From: Pirellulaceae bacterium
Lineage (GTDB): Bacteria; Planctomycetota; Planctomycetia; Pirellulales; Pirellulaceae
Direction of reading: 5' to 3'
Assembly (NCBI GenBank): GCA_030748485.1
Contig: JASMLW010000333.1
Span: forward strand, 1-45,126
Length of the DNA: 45,126 bases
Below, one piece after another: positions 9,323-18,301 of the stretch. The translations under genes were made by a program, and so were the position numbers. Every line of letters starts with the position of its first letter. The stretch's first letter is position 1. The notes under the pieces were generated by a model that saw only the letters and a list, made by a program, of their open reading frames with translations, made no database searches and had not been told where the DNA came from.

Positions 9323-9439
9323 GTTGTGGCGCCCTTTCAGGGCTGATGGGGCTTCATCGATCGGTAACCCAGGGCGGCGCTTCGCGGCTGCGCCGCTGCG
9401 GCCTGCCCCGGGCTATCATGTGATTGCCCCTTTCGGGGC
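9323..9439. repeat. palindromic intergenic repeat element, copy 2
   Basis: The left half (GTTGTGGCGCCCTTTCAGGGC, then TTCATCGATCGGTAACCCAGGGC) matches copy 1 with about two differences over 54 bases. The right half has diverged: its terminal arm is now a self-complementary GCCCCTTTCGGGGC at 9426-9439. It ends within ten bases of the stop of the minus-strand gene at 9447, so it could serve as that operon's terminator hairpin. Confidence 0.7.
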
Positions 9440-9446
9440 GGGCGCA

Positions 9447-10004
9447 CTACCAATGCGGATCGAGCCGCCAACCGGAATCGGAATTCGACCCGCCTTCCGA
9501 TCGCGGCGGAGCAGACCTCTTGGGGAGCATCGACGCCTCGAATCGCTTGGTCTTGTACTCGCTGGCCGGCACGGAGAAACGAACCTTGTTCAGCCGGCTC
9601 AAGCAAATGCTGAAGAGAATGTCTTGAGGCCGCTCCTCGAAAGAGTCGACGCAATTGGTCGCCTTGAGGATGGGGGTGGCCGGGAGTGAAGCGAAGCGGA
9701 CATCCTTGAGCAACCACCATGGGTCGTAGTGCCACAACCGCCCCAAGCGGTCGATGTCGTGTTCGTCCGCCACTCTCACCGAGCCGCCGAGCCGCAGCGT
9801 GCCCCAATGGGGAATCACGACTCCCGCCTCACCGATGCGGAATGTTCGCAAGTCGGCGGAGCCCGCGTCGACGATCAGCACCTGATGGACCGCGCCGCCG
9901 CCGTCAAAGAAGGGAAACAGCGTCGCCTTGTCGATCCTCGTCTCGCCGCTGACCAGGCGCCGCTCGTGGAGACGGCTGGCGCCGATGGAAATCCAACTGG
10001 CCAT
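9447..10004 (-). CDS. hypothetical protein in GntR-SPFH operon
   Basis: A 185-residue protein with no recognised family. It starts MASWISIGASRLHERRLVSG and is rich in predicted beta-strands over its first 110 residues (ATLFPFFDGGGAVHQVLIVD, then RIGEAGVVIPHWGTLRLGG). The C-terminal 40 residues are basic and low in complexity. There is no signal peptide or membrane helix, so it is probably cytoplasmic. The ATG at 10004 shares bases with the SPFH stop (TGATG), indicating translational coupling; a GTG at 10007 is also open. Its fixed place after a membrane SPFH protein and a GntR repressor suggests a partner of the SPFH protein. The 3' end abuts a palindromic repeat, which may have altered the C-terminus. 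Confidence 0.7.
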   Translation of the reverse strand: MASWISIGASRLHERRLVSGETRIDKATLFPFFDGGGAVHQVLIVDAGSADLRTFRIGEAGVVIPHWGTLRLGGSVRVADEHDIDRLGRLWHYDPWWLLKDVRFASLPATPILKATNCVDSFEERPQDILFSICLSRLNKVRFSVPASEYKTKRFEASMLPKRSAPPRSEGGSNSDSGWRLDPHW

Positions 10005-10867
10005 CACTCATCCCCCTTGTGGCGGAAGGCGGACGCCCCCAAGCCGATGACGCCCGTGTTCACCGAATCGGCCATCCCCGACGGGATCACCATCAAGGCC
10101 CCGCGCTCCTTGATCGATTCGTAAGTCATGTTCATCGCCCGCAGCTGCATGGCCGAATGATTGCGGTCGTACACGAGCGACGCCTGCTCCATCTGCTCGG
10201 CAACCTTCAGCTCGGATTCGGCGAGGATCACGCGAGCTTCCTTCTCGCGATCGGCCTGCGCCTTGCGACTCATGGCGTCCTCCAACGCCTGCGGGATGCG
10301 GACGTCGCGAATCTCCACCGACTGAACGGTCACGCCCCAATCAGTCGTCTTCGCGTCAATGATCGATTGCAACTCGTCGTCGAGCGTTTGGCGATCGGAG
10401 ATCATTCGCACCAACTCGGTCTGACCGATCACGTCGCGGAGAGTTGTTTGCGCCGCCCAGCTGACCGTCTTCTCAAAGTCCTTGACCTCCAGAATCGACC
10501 GCTCCGCATCCGTCACCACCCAGAACAACACGGCGTCGACGTTCACGGGAACCGTATCTTGAGTCAGCGTCTTTTCAGCGGAAAACGATGTCGAGCGAAT
10601 TCGCATGTCGACACGCGCCGCCACCGAGTCGATCCCCGGCGCCACCCAGGAGACGCCCGGCTTGAGCACCTGTTTGAATTTCCCCAGTCGCAGGAGCACC
10701 GCGCGATCCCAGTCCTTCACCATCCGCGGAGACAGCGATACGACCGCGCCGACCGCCGCGCCGCCGACCGCCGGGATGTAGAGTTCGAACCAAGCCAGCA
10801 AGGCGACCGTGACGGCGGTCAACACACACAGGCTCCAGGCGATAATGTTGTTGCAGCCGGTTAACAT
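10004..10867 (-). CDS. SPFH/Band 7 (slipin/stomatin-like) membrane protein
   Basis: A 287-residue SPFH-domain protein. Two hydrophobic segments at about residues 8-28 and 30-46 anchor it. The Band 7 domain covers about 50-215: WDRAVLLRLGKFKQVLKPG, VDMRIRSTSFSAEKTLTQD, VNVDAVLFWVV, and the slipin-like RDVRIPQALEDAMSRKAQADREKEARVI. A helical region (about 205-250) probably drives oligomerisation. Stomatin/slipin proteins build membrane microdomain scaffolds. The usual partner, an NfeD protein, is not next to it. The start ATG at 10867 overlaps the GntR stop (TGATG), and AAGGAG inside the end of the GntR gene serves as its ribosome site. The open frame extends to 11320 but the upstream part is antisense-like debris over the GntR gene. 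Confidence 0.92.
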   Translation of the reverse strand: MLTGCNNIIAWSLCVLTAVTVALLAWFELYIPAVGGAAVGAVVSLSPRMVKDWDRAVLLRLGKFKQVLKPGVSWVAPGIDSVAARVDMRIRSTSFSAEKTLTQDTVPVNVDAVLFWVVTDAERSILEVKDFEKTVSWAAQTTLRDVIGQTELVRMISDRQTLDDELQSIIDAKTTDWGVTVQSVEIRDVRIPQALEDAMSRKAQADREKEARVILAESELKVAEQMEQASLVYDRNHSAMQLRAMNMTYESIKERGALMVIPSGMADSVNTGVIGLGASAFRHKGDE

Positions 10868-11253
10868 CAGGTGTTCTCCTTCCAGCGAGTCTCGATCAAT
10901 TGAAACAATTCGATAGACGTGACTTTCATGCGGCGACTGAGAGCGATCAGGGCGTCCACTTTCTTCTCCAACGCCCCCACGTCGCGGCCGGACATCGGTC
11001 GGACCGTCCCCCCCTCCGCGACAAACGTCCCCACACCCCGCTTGAGCGTCAACAACCCCTCGCTCTGCAAATCGCGGTAGACGCGCGACACCGTATTGCT
11101 GTTCACCTCCAGCTCCACCGCCAACTGCCGCACGGTCGGCATCAGATCGCCCGCCTGCAGGTGGCCCTGGTGCATCAGCAAACGAATCTGCTCTTCGAGC
11201 TGGATGTACAACGGAATTCCATTCGTCTTGTTGATCTGAACGGCCAGCGACAT
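10867..11253 (-). CDS. GntR-family regulator, YtrA subfamily
   Basis: A 128-residue regulator. The N-terminal winged helix-turn-helix is intact (GIPLYIQLEEQIRLLMHQGHLQAGDLMPTVRQLAVELEVNSNTVSRVYRDLQSEGLLTLKRGVGTFVA). The short C-terminal tail (about residues 80-128, helical) has no FadR/HutC-type ligand domain, which is typical of the YtrA subfamily. YtrA regulators usually repress their own operon, which often encodes membrane proteins. The ATG at 11253 gives the standard N-terminus (MSLAVQINKTNGIPLYIQ); a TTG at 11286 is open but lacks a ribosome site. It is the first gene of a three-gene overlapping operon, with a palindrome and promoter 70-100 bases upstream. Confidence 0.92.
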   Translation of the reverse strand: MSLAVQINKTNGIPLYIQLEEQIRLLMHQGHLQAGDLMPTVRQLAVELEVNSNTVSRVYRDLQSEGLLTLKRGVGTFVAEGGTVRPMSGRDVGALEKKVDALIALSRRMKVTSIELFQLIETRWKENT

Positions 11254-11325
11254 GGGTCTTTCGGTCTCGTGAGCTCGATATTTCAAAGCATCCGCCTCCC
11301 CCCGCTCGTCCGTGTGCCACGATGA

Positions 11326-11353
11326 ATACTATTGTACTAGTTGACTATGTCAA
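11326..11353 (-). promoter_or_regulatory. sigma-70-like promoter of the GntR-SPFH operon
   Basis: On the minus strand a perfect -35 box TTGACA (11353-11348), a 16-base spacer and a -10 box TAGTAT (11331-11326) lie about 75 bases upstream of the GntR start codon. It is AT-rich against a GC-rich background and coincides with the inverted repeat described separately. Expected transcription start is near 11319. Confidence 0.7.
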
Positions 11354-11356
11354 TAG
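11329..11356. promoter_or_regulatory. probable GntR/YtrA operator palindrome
   Basis: Outer arms CTATTG (11329-11334) and CAATAG (11351-11356) are perfect inverted repeats 16 bases apart. A nested TTGAC-TAT-GTCAA (11341-11353) is also perfect. The structure covers the -35 and most of the spacer of the operon promoter, the expected position for an autorepressor site. Confidence 0.6.
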
Positions 11357-11401
11357 CTATTTTGCGGAAAGCGGTCTTTTTGCCGACCGGTGAGTGCGAG
11401 G

Positions 11402-11444
11402 GGGCTCGACACGGTGGGCTTCGACACGGTGGCTTCGACGCGGT
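11402..11444. repeat. three-copy 14-15 bp tandem repeat
   Basis: GGGCTCGACACGGT (11402-11415), GGGCTTCGACACGGT (11416-11430) and GGCTTCGACGCGGT (11431-11444) follow each other directly. The array adjoins the 3' end of the DUF1501 remnant and lies upstream of the GntR promoter. Confidence 0.8.
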
Positions 11445-11446
11445 GA

Positions 11447-11620
11447 CGCGTCGACTCGCTGACGAACGCGATCGAGCGAGTTGAGCAGTTCGCGGCGTTC
11501 GCCGATTCGATCGACGGAGAGGCCTCCGGCGAGTTTAAAGTTGGGCAACACAAACGGTCCTTCGTTGGCGGGATCCGCCTGCGTCTCAAAGGGCTTATTG
11601 GAGACACCCGGCGGATTGGT
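11447..11620 (-). pseudogene. DUF1501 gene fragment
   Basis: On the minus strand these bases read as 58 codons, including GVSNKPFETQADPANEGPF then VLPNFKLAGGLSVDRIGE and RRELLNSLDRVRQRVDA. This is the central block of DUF1501 proteins: the x-PFxxxxDPN...F-VPNL...GGL segment, then the R-x-LL-x-x-LD-x-x-R helix. The intact DUF1501 gene at 7451 has the equivalent NPFEVGADPNAKDFKVPNL and SRRRLLKEFDSINRDID. A stop precedes it and the rest of the roughly 450-residue protein is missing on both sides, so this is an internal relic. Confidence 0.75.
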
Positions 11621-11904
11621 TCATTGACTCCGGCAACGACGAGTTGAACAAGAAGGTCACGGAGATCGTCCGCAAAGCGCTCGCGAAAATCGATCTGCTG
11701 GAATCGAACGCCGAACGATAGCAGCCTGGCGACATCCGCGCTGTAGTTGGAGGTGATGTTGCCAACGATGCAGCCTGAAAGATGCGCGCGTTGACGTCCC
11801 ACCTTGAAATTGGGATGCGCGACGCGTCGCGGTAGCTAACGCGGTCGAGCCGGTTGTAAACTATGCGGAATTGTATCGCGGGCAACGGCAGCCGGGATGA
11901 ACCG
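11621..11904. other. stretch without an intact gene, possible gene ends
   Basis: No complete gene is supported. On the plus strand 11613-11721 reads with good codon bias to a TAG stop (DWFIDSGNDELNKKVTEIV, then RKALAKIDLLESNAER). The minus strand is also open here (GCIVGNITSNYSADVARLL). I cannot decide which is the true relic, and neither has a start. With the DUF1501 fragment next to it, the stretch looks like deletion debris upstream of the enolase-superfamily gene. Confidence 0.35.
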
Positions 11905-13158
11905 ATGAGTCCAAACAGCAGTCGACGTGAAGTATTGTGTCTGGGAGCGAGCGCGCTGGCGGGCGGCATCGCCGGACTCGCCTCACAAACCGCGGACGCG
12001 CAGGATCGCGCCGACGTCGAGCGAGCTCCCGATGTCCAGATCACGTCGGTCAAGACGTTTCACCTGCGGCACAAGCTGAAACGCCCCTCCGGCGCGTCCG
12101 TATCCGTGCCCCTGCCGACGACGCGCGAGTCGTTGTTGATCAAGATTGAGACAAACGTCGGCGACGTCGGTTGGGGTGAGACCGAACCGATCGCCGGGGC
12201 GCGGGGAGCCGTCGTCGACAGCCTGGCGCCGCGACTGCTGGGGCGAAATCCGCTGGAACACCGCAAACTCTGGCGAGAGTTGTGGGGTGCGAACTTCGGT
12301 AACGGCCTGGCGGTCGGTGGAGTCGAAACGGCGTTAAACGACGTCCGCGGCAAGATCCTCGGCCTGCCCGTCGCCGAACTGTTCGGCGGCCGGTTTCGCG
12401 ATCGCGTTCCCGTTTACGTCTCGGCGCTCAACTATGTGGCCGAGCCCGAGATCGAAGAGGAGTATCCGCGGCGGGCGGCGGAGATGGTTCGCCGCGGACA
12501 CAAGGCGATCAAAATGCGTCTCGGCCGTTACTCGGTCGCCCGGGAAGCGCGCGTCGTCGCGGCGGTTCGCAAAGTAGTCGGCCCCGACGTCAAGCTGCTC
12601 GCCGACGGGAACGGAGCCTACACGCAAGCCACCGCGCTCGAGATGGCCGACGTATTGCGGGAGTTGCGATTCGAGTACTTCGAGGAGCCGCTTCCGCAGG
12701 CCGCCGCGCGGTACACGGGCTACGAGACGTTGCGGAAGAAGATGCCGCTCCCGCTCGCCGGTGGCGAAGCGCTCGACTCGAGGGCCGCCGGCAAAACGCT
12801 GATCGATCGCGGCTGCTTCGACATCATTCAGCCGGACGTCAGCCTCTGCGGAGGATTGAGCGAGGCGCTGTTCATCGGGGAACTCGCCGCGCTCTCCGGC
12901 CTCCGCTGCATTCCCCATTGCTGGGGGGGCGACATCGTGATCGCCGCCTCCGCTCACCTGCTATCGCTCCTGCCCGAGCCGCACTGGGGTCACCCCACCG
13001 ACACGCCGATGCTGGAGATCGACCAGGGGGAAAACCCGTGGCGCAACGGACTAGCCAAACAACCGCTGCAAATCGAAAACGGCATGATCGCCGTGCCCCA
13101 GACGCCCGGACTGGGAATCGAAATCGATGAGGCGGTCGTGGGGCGATACGCCATCTAG
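11905..13158 (+). CDS. Tat-exported enolase-superfamily protein, mandelate racemase-like
   Basis: A 417-residue enolase-superfamily enzyme of the mandelate racemase type; such enzymes abstract the proton alpha to a carboxylate (racemases, sugar-acid dehydratases). ATG 11905 gives a twin-arginine signal (SSRREVLCLGASALAGGIAG); the ATG at 11863 adds 14 unlikely residues. The capping domain covers about 44-175 and the barrel about 185-400. Visible active-site candidates are K203-M-R205 (the K-x-K motif in a K-x-R form), metal ligands D234 (LADGNG), E260 (YFEEPLP) and E288 (AGGEAL), and a D311/H338 dyad (QPDVS, CIPHCWGGD). Substrate is unknown. Export is unusual because most family members are cytoplasmic. 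The PQQ-propeller gene follows after 48 bases, so they may be co-transcribed. Confidence 0.9.
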   Translation: MSPNSSRREVLCLGASALAGGIAGLASQTADAQDRADVERAPDVQITSVKTFHLRHKLKRPSGASVSVPLPTTRESLLIKIETNVGDVGWGETEPIAGARGAVVDSLAPRLLGRNPLEHRKLWRELWGANFGNGLAVGGVETALNDVRGKILGLPVAELFGGRFRDRVPVYVSALNYVAEPEIEEEYPRRAAEMVRRGHKAIKMRLGRYSVAREARVVAAVRKVVGPDVKLLADGNGAYTQATALEMADVLRELRFEYFEEPLPQAAARYTGYETLRKKMPLPLAGGEALDSRAAGKTLIDRGCFDIIQPDVSLCGGLSEALFIGELAALSGLRCIPHCWGGDIVIAASAHLLSLLPEPHWGHPTDTPMLEIDQGENPWRNGLAKQPLQIENGMIAVPQTPGLGIEIDEAVVGRYAI

Positions 13159-13206
13159 CAATCACTTCTTTACCGCATCCCTTCGTTCATCTAACCGAGT
13201 TGACAT

Positions 13207-15054
13207 ATGACTGAGCACGACGCATCTGATTCCTCCAACGACGACAACGACGACGTCGCAGCACTCGACAAGTCCGCGGACGCGACTCACGAAACGAAAG
13301 CGGCTCCTGAACCGTCGATTCGCCCGCTGTGGATGTGGCCGGCCGTCTTGTTGCTCGTCATCCTTTGGGGATTCCGATCAGTGCCGACATTAGAGGGCGA
13401 AATGTCGATGCGCGCCATGATGCTGGGATTCTTCGCGCCGTTGGTCTGTGCGGCGGTGATCCTTTTGTGGTGGCTCTTACTCAGTCGCGCGTGGATTGTC
13501 GAGCGGCTGCTTGGCTTTGTCGGGTTGTGCGCCATCATGGTGGCGACAACCGCAATCGCCGACAAGACGATTCGCGGATTCGGCACGATGTTGTACGCGA
13601 TACCGTCGGGTGTGACAGCGTTCTGCATCATCCTCTTTGTCTTTTCGCAAGCGGCCCCGAGGAAGCGAACTTCGCTGGCCTTGCTGGCCGCCCTGATCGC
13701 ATTTGGATTCTGGGATCTCGTGCGGACGGACGAGATTCGAGGCGACTTCCAGACAGCCCGCAGTTGGCGATGGGAGTCTTCGGCCGAGGACCGCTTTCTG
13801 GCTGAACTGTCCACCCGCGGCGAATCGCCGACAGCGACGGACCGGTCGGAGCCGTTGGCGGAACCGGAGTGGCCCGCCTTTCGCGGCCCCAACCGCGACA
13901 GCGTCGCGCGGGCCGTCGCGCTCGGTACCGACTGGGCGGCGTCGCCCCCCGTGGAGCAATGGCGGATCAAAGTCGGCCCCGGTTGGTCGTCGTTCTCCGT
14001 CGCCGGCCGCCGGCTCTTTACGCAAGAGCAACGCGGCGACAACGAGGCGGTCGTTTGTTATGACGCCAATTCGGGAGCCACGTTGTGGGTGCACGAATAC
14101 AAGTCGCGGTTTTGGGAAGTCGTCGGCGGCGCGGGACCGCGGGGAACACCCACGATCAGCGACGGCAATCTGTACACGCTGGGAGCCAATGGGATTCTGC
14201 ATCGCTTGGATCCGATCACGGGCGCACAGGTCTGGCGCACCGACATCAGCGAGGACGCCGACCGCAAACCGCCTCAATGGGGCTACGCGTCGTCGCCGCT
14301 CATCGCCAACGGCTTCGTGATCGTGCACGGTGGCGGAAAGGAGGACAAGGGGATTCTCGCCTACGATATTGAAGAAGGAAAACTGGCCTGGAGCGCGGCC
14401 GCCGGAATCGACACGTACAGCTCGCCGCATCTCGCCAACATCGATGGCAAGCAGTGCGTTCTGATGCTCACCAACGACGGCCTCACCATCGTCGACCCGG
14501 CTGACGGTTCGTCACTGGGCGAACACGCCTGGAAATTCCAGGGCTACCGCGTCGTGCAACCGTTGGTGCTCGACGACACGACCGTGTTGCTGGGAACGGC
14601 CATGGGTACGGGAACGCAACGCGTCCAGTTGAGCTGGGACGGCGGCAAGTTCGCCGTCAGCGAACAATGGCGGTCGCGGGGAATGAGCCCCTACTACAAC
14701 GATTTCGTCGTCCACAAGGGACACATCTACGGCTTTGACAACAACATCTTCGCCTGTGTCGAGTTGTCGAGCGGGGAGCGAAAGTGGAAGCGCGGTCGCT
14801 ACGGAAATGGCCAGGTCCTGCTCCTGCCCGAGGGTGATCAGCTACTCATCACCTCCGAAGACGGCGAATTAGTTCTGTTACAGGCGACGCCGGAGAAGCT
14901 TGTCGAACTGGCCAAACACCGAGTGCTCGACGGTCGAACCTGGAATCATCCTGTGCTGATCGGCGACCGCATCTACGTCCGCAACGCGGAAGAGGCGGCT
15001 TGCTTTACGCTTCCATTGGCGGCGGCGACCGGCGTCCAGTCCGCGGCTGAGTGA
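13207..15054 (+). CDS. membrane-anchored PQQ-like beta-propeller protein
   Basis: A 615-residue protein with an acidic N-terminus (about 40 residues, DDNDDVAAL), five hydrophobic segments (about residues 46-190) and a PQQ-like (BamB/quinoprotein type) propeller from about residue 215. The propeller opens with the planctomycete signature WPAFRGPNRDSV and has repeated blade motifs (YDANSGATLWVHEY, LDPITGAQVWRTDI, YDIEEGKLAWSAAA, SSGERKWKRGRYG). There are no obvious quinone-binding catalytic residues, so it may be a binding or scaffold protein. A paralogue of like design lies at 19831-21501; both share VGPGWSSF, then EQRG, GGxGPRxTP and GERKWKRGRYG-type blocks. Possibly co-transcribed with the enolase-superfamily gene. 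Confidence 0.9.
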   Translation: MTEHDASDSSNDDNDDVAALDKSADATHETKAAPEPSIRPLWMWPAVLLLVILWGFRSVPTLEGEMSMRAMMLGFFAPLVCAAVILLWWLLLSRAWIVERLLGFVGLCAIMVATTAIADKTIRGFGTMLYAIPSGVTAFCIILFVFSQAAPRKRTSLALLAALIAFGFWDLVRTDEIRGDFQTARSWRWESSAEDRFLAELSTRGESPTATDRSEPLAEPEWPAFRGPNRDSVARAVALGTDWAASPPVEQWRIKVGPGWSSFSVAGRRLFTQEQRGDNEAVVCYDANSGATLWVHEYKSRFWEVVGGAGPRGTPTISDGNLYTLGANGILHRLDPITGAQVWRTDISEDADRKPPQWGYASSPLIANGFVIVHGGGKEDKGILAYDIEEGKLAWSAAAGIDTYSSPHLANIDGKQCVLMLTNDGLTIVDPADGSSLGEHAWKFQGYRVVQPLVLDDTTVLLGTAMGTGTQRVQLSWDGGKFAVSEQWRSRGMSPYYNDFVVHKGHIYGFDNNIFACVELSSGERKWKRGRYGNGQVLLLPEGDQLLITSEDGELVLLQATPEKLVELAKHRVLDGRTWNHPVLIGDRIYVRNAEEAACFTLPLAAATGVQSAAE

Positions 15055-15167
15055 CATTCGTCGACTCGACTCACACCATGATGTCGTCGATCGGCTTCCC
15101 GCGTGAGATGACGAGCCACCATCATACGGGAATTCGCCCTCAAAGTAACTTCGCCGAATTCGTTGCG

Positions 15168-15189
15168 GACGCGAAACGGCGTTCGCGTC
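15168..15189. terminator. hairpin just after the sulfatase stop codon
   Basis: GACGCGAA (15168-15175) and TTCGCGTC (15182-15189) form a perfect 8-bp stem with a 6-base loop, directly next to the sulfatase stop at 15190. It sits between converging genes and could end transcription from either side. There is no clear T-run, so intrinsic termination is not certain. Confidence 0.45.
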
Positions 15190-16770
<1,581 letters not shown>

Positions 16771-17012
16771 GACAAATCCTCTCCCATCTATCCCCGCGCC
16801 ACGGCAAGAAGTTTTGATTCTCCCGGATGGCGACCTGGGGACCGAGTGCTTTTGCTTGCGGGTTTGACCTCGAACGTTGAGCCAGACTAATTGATGGAAT
16901 CAATGCGGGCAATGCGCGAACGCGGGCTGGTACAGTTCCCCGCGTCGCTCTGTGTTTGGTCGAACATCGATAGAGTGCCGTCTGTTGCTCGTGATGCGAG
17001 CTGCTGACCGCG

Positions 17013-17879
17013 CTAACTTGGTTTGCGGCGGGTCGCCTGGCTGAGGCGATCGAGGACGAGCCCGAGCAGAGCCGCCGCCTGGGGAATGGCGTTCCACCAC
17101 AAGGCCGCCTTGAGCAACCAATTGAGCTTGGCCGCTTCGCCGGCGGGCGATGCGACGCCGTCAAGGATGACGGTCGGATCGGGCGGTTCGTCGACGCCCA
17201 ACGCCATCTCGACCGCCTCTAATCCTCGCGCGCGCTCGATGTCGTTGCTGACCATGAAGTGCGTGCAAGCCGGCGGCGGCGACGAGAGGCCGGAGAACTC
17301 CGCGCGCCACAACCGCCGATCCCGATCCGAATCGATGACGATCGGCCAGACGCGCCACGCCCCGCTCGACGAATAGCCCTGTCGCTGCCGGCGGGACGCC
17401 TGCCCAGTCGGCTCGTCCAGCTGCCGGGCGCGCGGCAAGGCGATGATCACGGGTTGTGAGTTTTCCTCAATCTTCGGCAGATCGACGACTAGACTCGTCA
17501 CCGTGTCGTACTCGGCGACCACCGCGTTCTGCAACAACATCTGGCGGTGCATGAAGCCGAAACCGTTGATGTTGATCGCCACGATCGCGAAGCCGAGCAG
17601 GAACAAGTAATAGAAGGTGGGCACGTCCGCGATCGATCGGTCATCGGGCCGCAGCCGCCACTGCCTCAGCAATAGCCGAAAGGCCATCGCGCTCACGACG
17701 GGAAAGACGACGAAAGCGGGAGCCCCGGTTGCGATCGCCACGCACCACCCCGTGTCGAACGACGTGGCGGAGGCGACCCACACCGAGCACGACAGCGCCG
17801 CGACGATGGTTGTCGTAAAGAAGAGGTGCGCGAGCGCGATTTCAACTAGAATCCTCACCAGCCGGCTGCTCCTCGCCAT
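17013..17879 (-). CDS. hypothetical membrane protein
   Basis: A 288-residue protein of unknown function. The ATG at 17879 is chosen because the membrane region starts immediately after it (MARSSRLVRILVEIALAHLFF); the open frame extends to 17984 but adds 35 polar residues that overlap the divergent sigma-factor fragment. Four hydrophobic segments are visible: about residues 10-32, 42-66, 82-104 and one near the C-terminus (LLKAALWWNAIPQAAALLGLVL). Between the third and fourth lies a soluble domain of about 140 residues that may face the periplasm. I recognise no family motif. The gene ends about 240 bases beyond the sulfatase start and may form a transcription unit with it. Confidence 0.6.
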   Translation of the reverse strand: MARSSRLVRILVEIALAHLFFTTTIVAALSCSVWVASATSFDTGWCVAIATGAPAFVVFPVVSAMAFRLLLRQWRLRPDDRSIADVPTFYYLFLLGFAIVAININGFGFMHRQMLLQNAVVAEYDTVTSLVVDLPKIEENSQPVIIALPRARQLDEPTGQASRRQRQGYSSSGAWRVWPIVIDSDRDRRLWRAEFSGLSSPPPACTHFMVSNDIERARGLEAVEMALGVDEPPDPTVILDGVASPAGEAAKLNWLLKAALWWNAIPQAAALLGLVLDRLSQATRRKPS

Positions 17880-17982
17880 CGATTGTTCGTCGTCCCCTTG
17901 GCAACCACGGGTATCCGGTGAGTATTCTCTTCCGTTGGTAAAGTTCAAGAGCACTTGTTGTTCCTCACGCGCGTCCGCCGTC

Positions 17983-18120
17983 ATGTCCGCTGATCATCGT
18001 CGAGCTCGATTTGACACGACGCATTGGAGCGTCGTACTGGCCGCCGGCAGTGGGACAACGGAGACCGCGCAGCAAGCGCTGGCCCAGTTGACGCCTTCGG
18101 TGTCTTCGCCTGGGGGATGA
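17983..18120 (+). pseudogene. truncated ECF sigma factor N-terminus
   Basis: The ATG at 17983 opens a 45-codon frame. Its first 36 residues (MSADHRRARFDTTHWSVVLA, then AGSGTTETAQQALAQL) match the conserved beginning of planctomycete ECF-type sigma factors (F-x-T-T-x-WS-VV-LAAG...AL-x-x-L). The expected continuation (C-x-x-YWYPLYAFxRRxG, regions 2 and 4) is missing; the frame runs into other sequence at about 18091 and stops at 18118-18120. The promoter region may be intact, so a short peptide could still be made, but it cannot be a sigma factor. Confidence 0.75.
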
Positions 18121-18287
18121 CGGCGGTCGGCGTCTTTCCGATGGGCATGGTTTCGTTCGGCTGCATCGGCGGAGGCGGGCTGGCCGTCGGCGGAGGCGTC
18201 TGCGGACTCGTCGCGATCGGCTACGGAGCGGTGGGGATGTTCTCGATCGGAAAACACGCGCTCGGCGCCTACGTGCTGGGACTCTGA
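18117..18287 (+). pseudogene. C-terminal fragment of a glycine-rich membrane protein
   Basis: From the junction near 18091 a second frame reads AFGVFAWGMTAVGVFPMGMVS, continuing to GLVAIGYGAVGMFSIGKHALGAYVLGL and a stop at 18285-18287. The alternating small-hydrophobic/glycine pattern is that of glycine-rich hydrophobic tails found on many planctomycete membrane proteins. No upstream part is present; the former N-terminal half has been lost at the fusion with the sigma-factor fragment. An ATG at 18117 overlaps the upstream stop (ATGA), so a 56-residue peptide is possible. Confidence 0.6.
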
Positions 18288-18301
18288 CCGTAGAACGGCT
18301 T

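Noticed and set aside
10004..11320. A single 438-aa minus-strand protein starting at 11320 and ending with the SPFH domain
   Set aside because: The upstream 150 codons overlap the GntR gene in another frame and are low-complexity; the TGATG junction and AAGGAG support the SPFH start at 10867.
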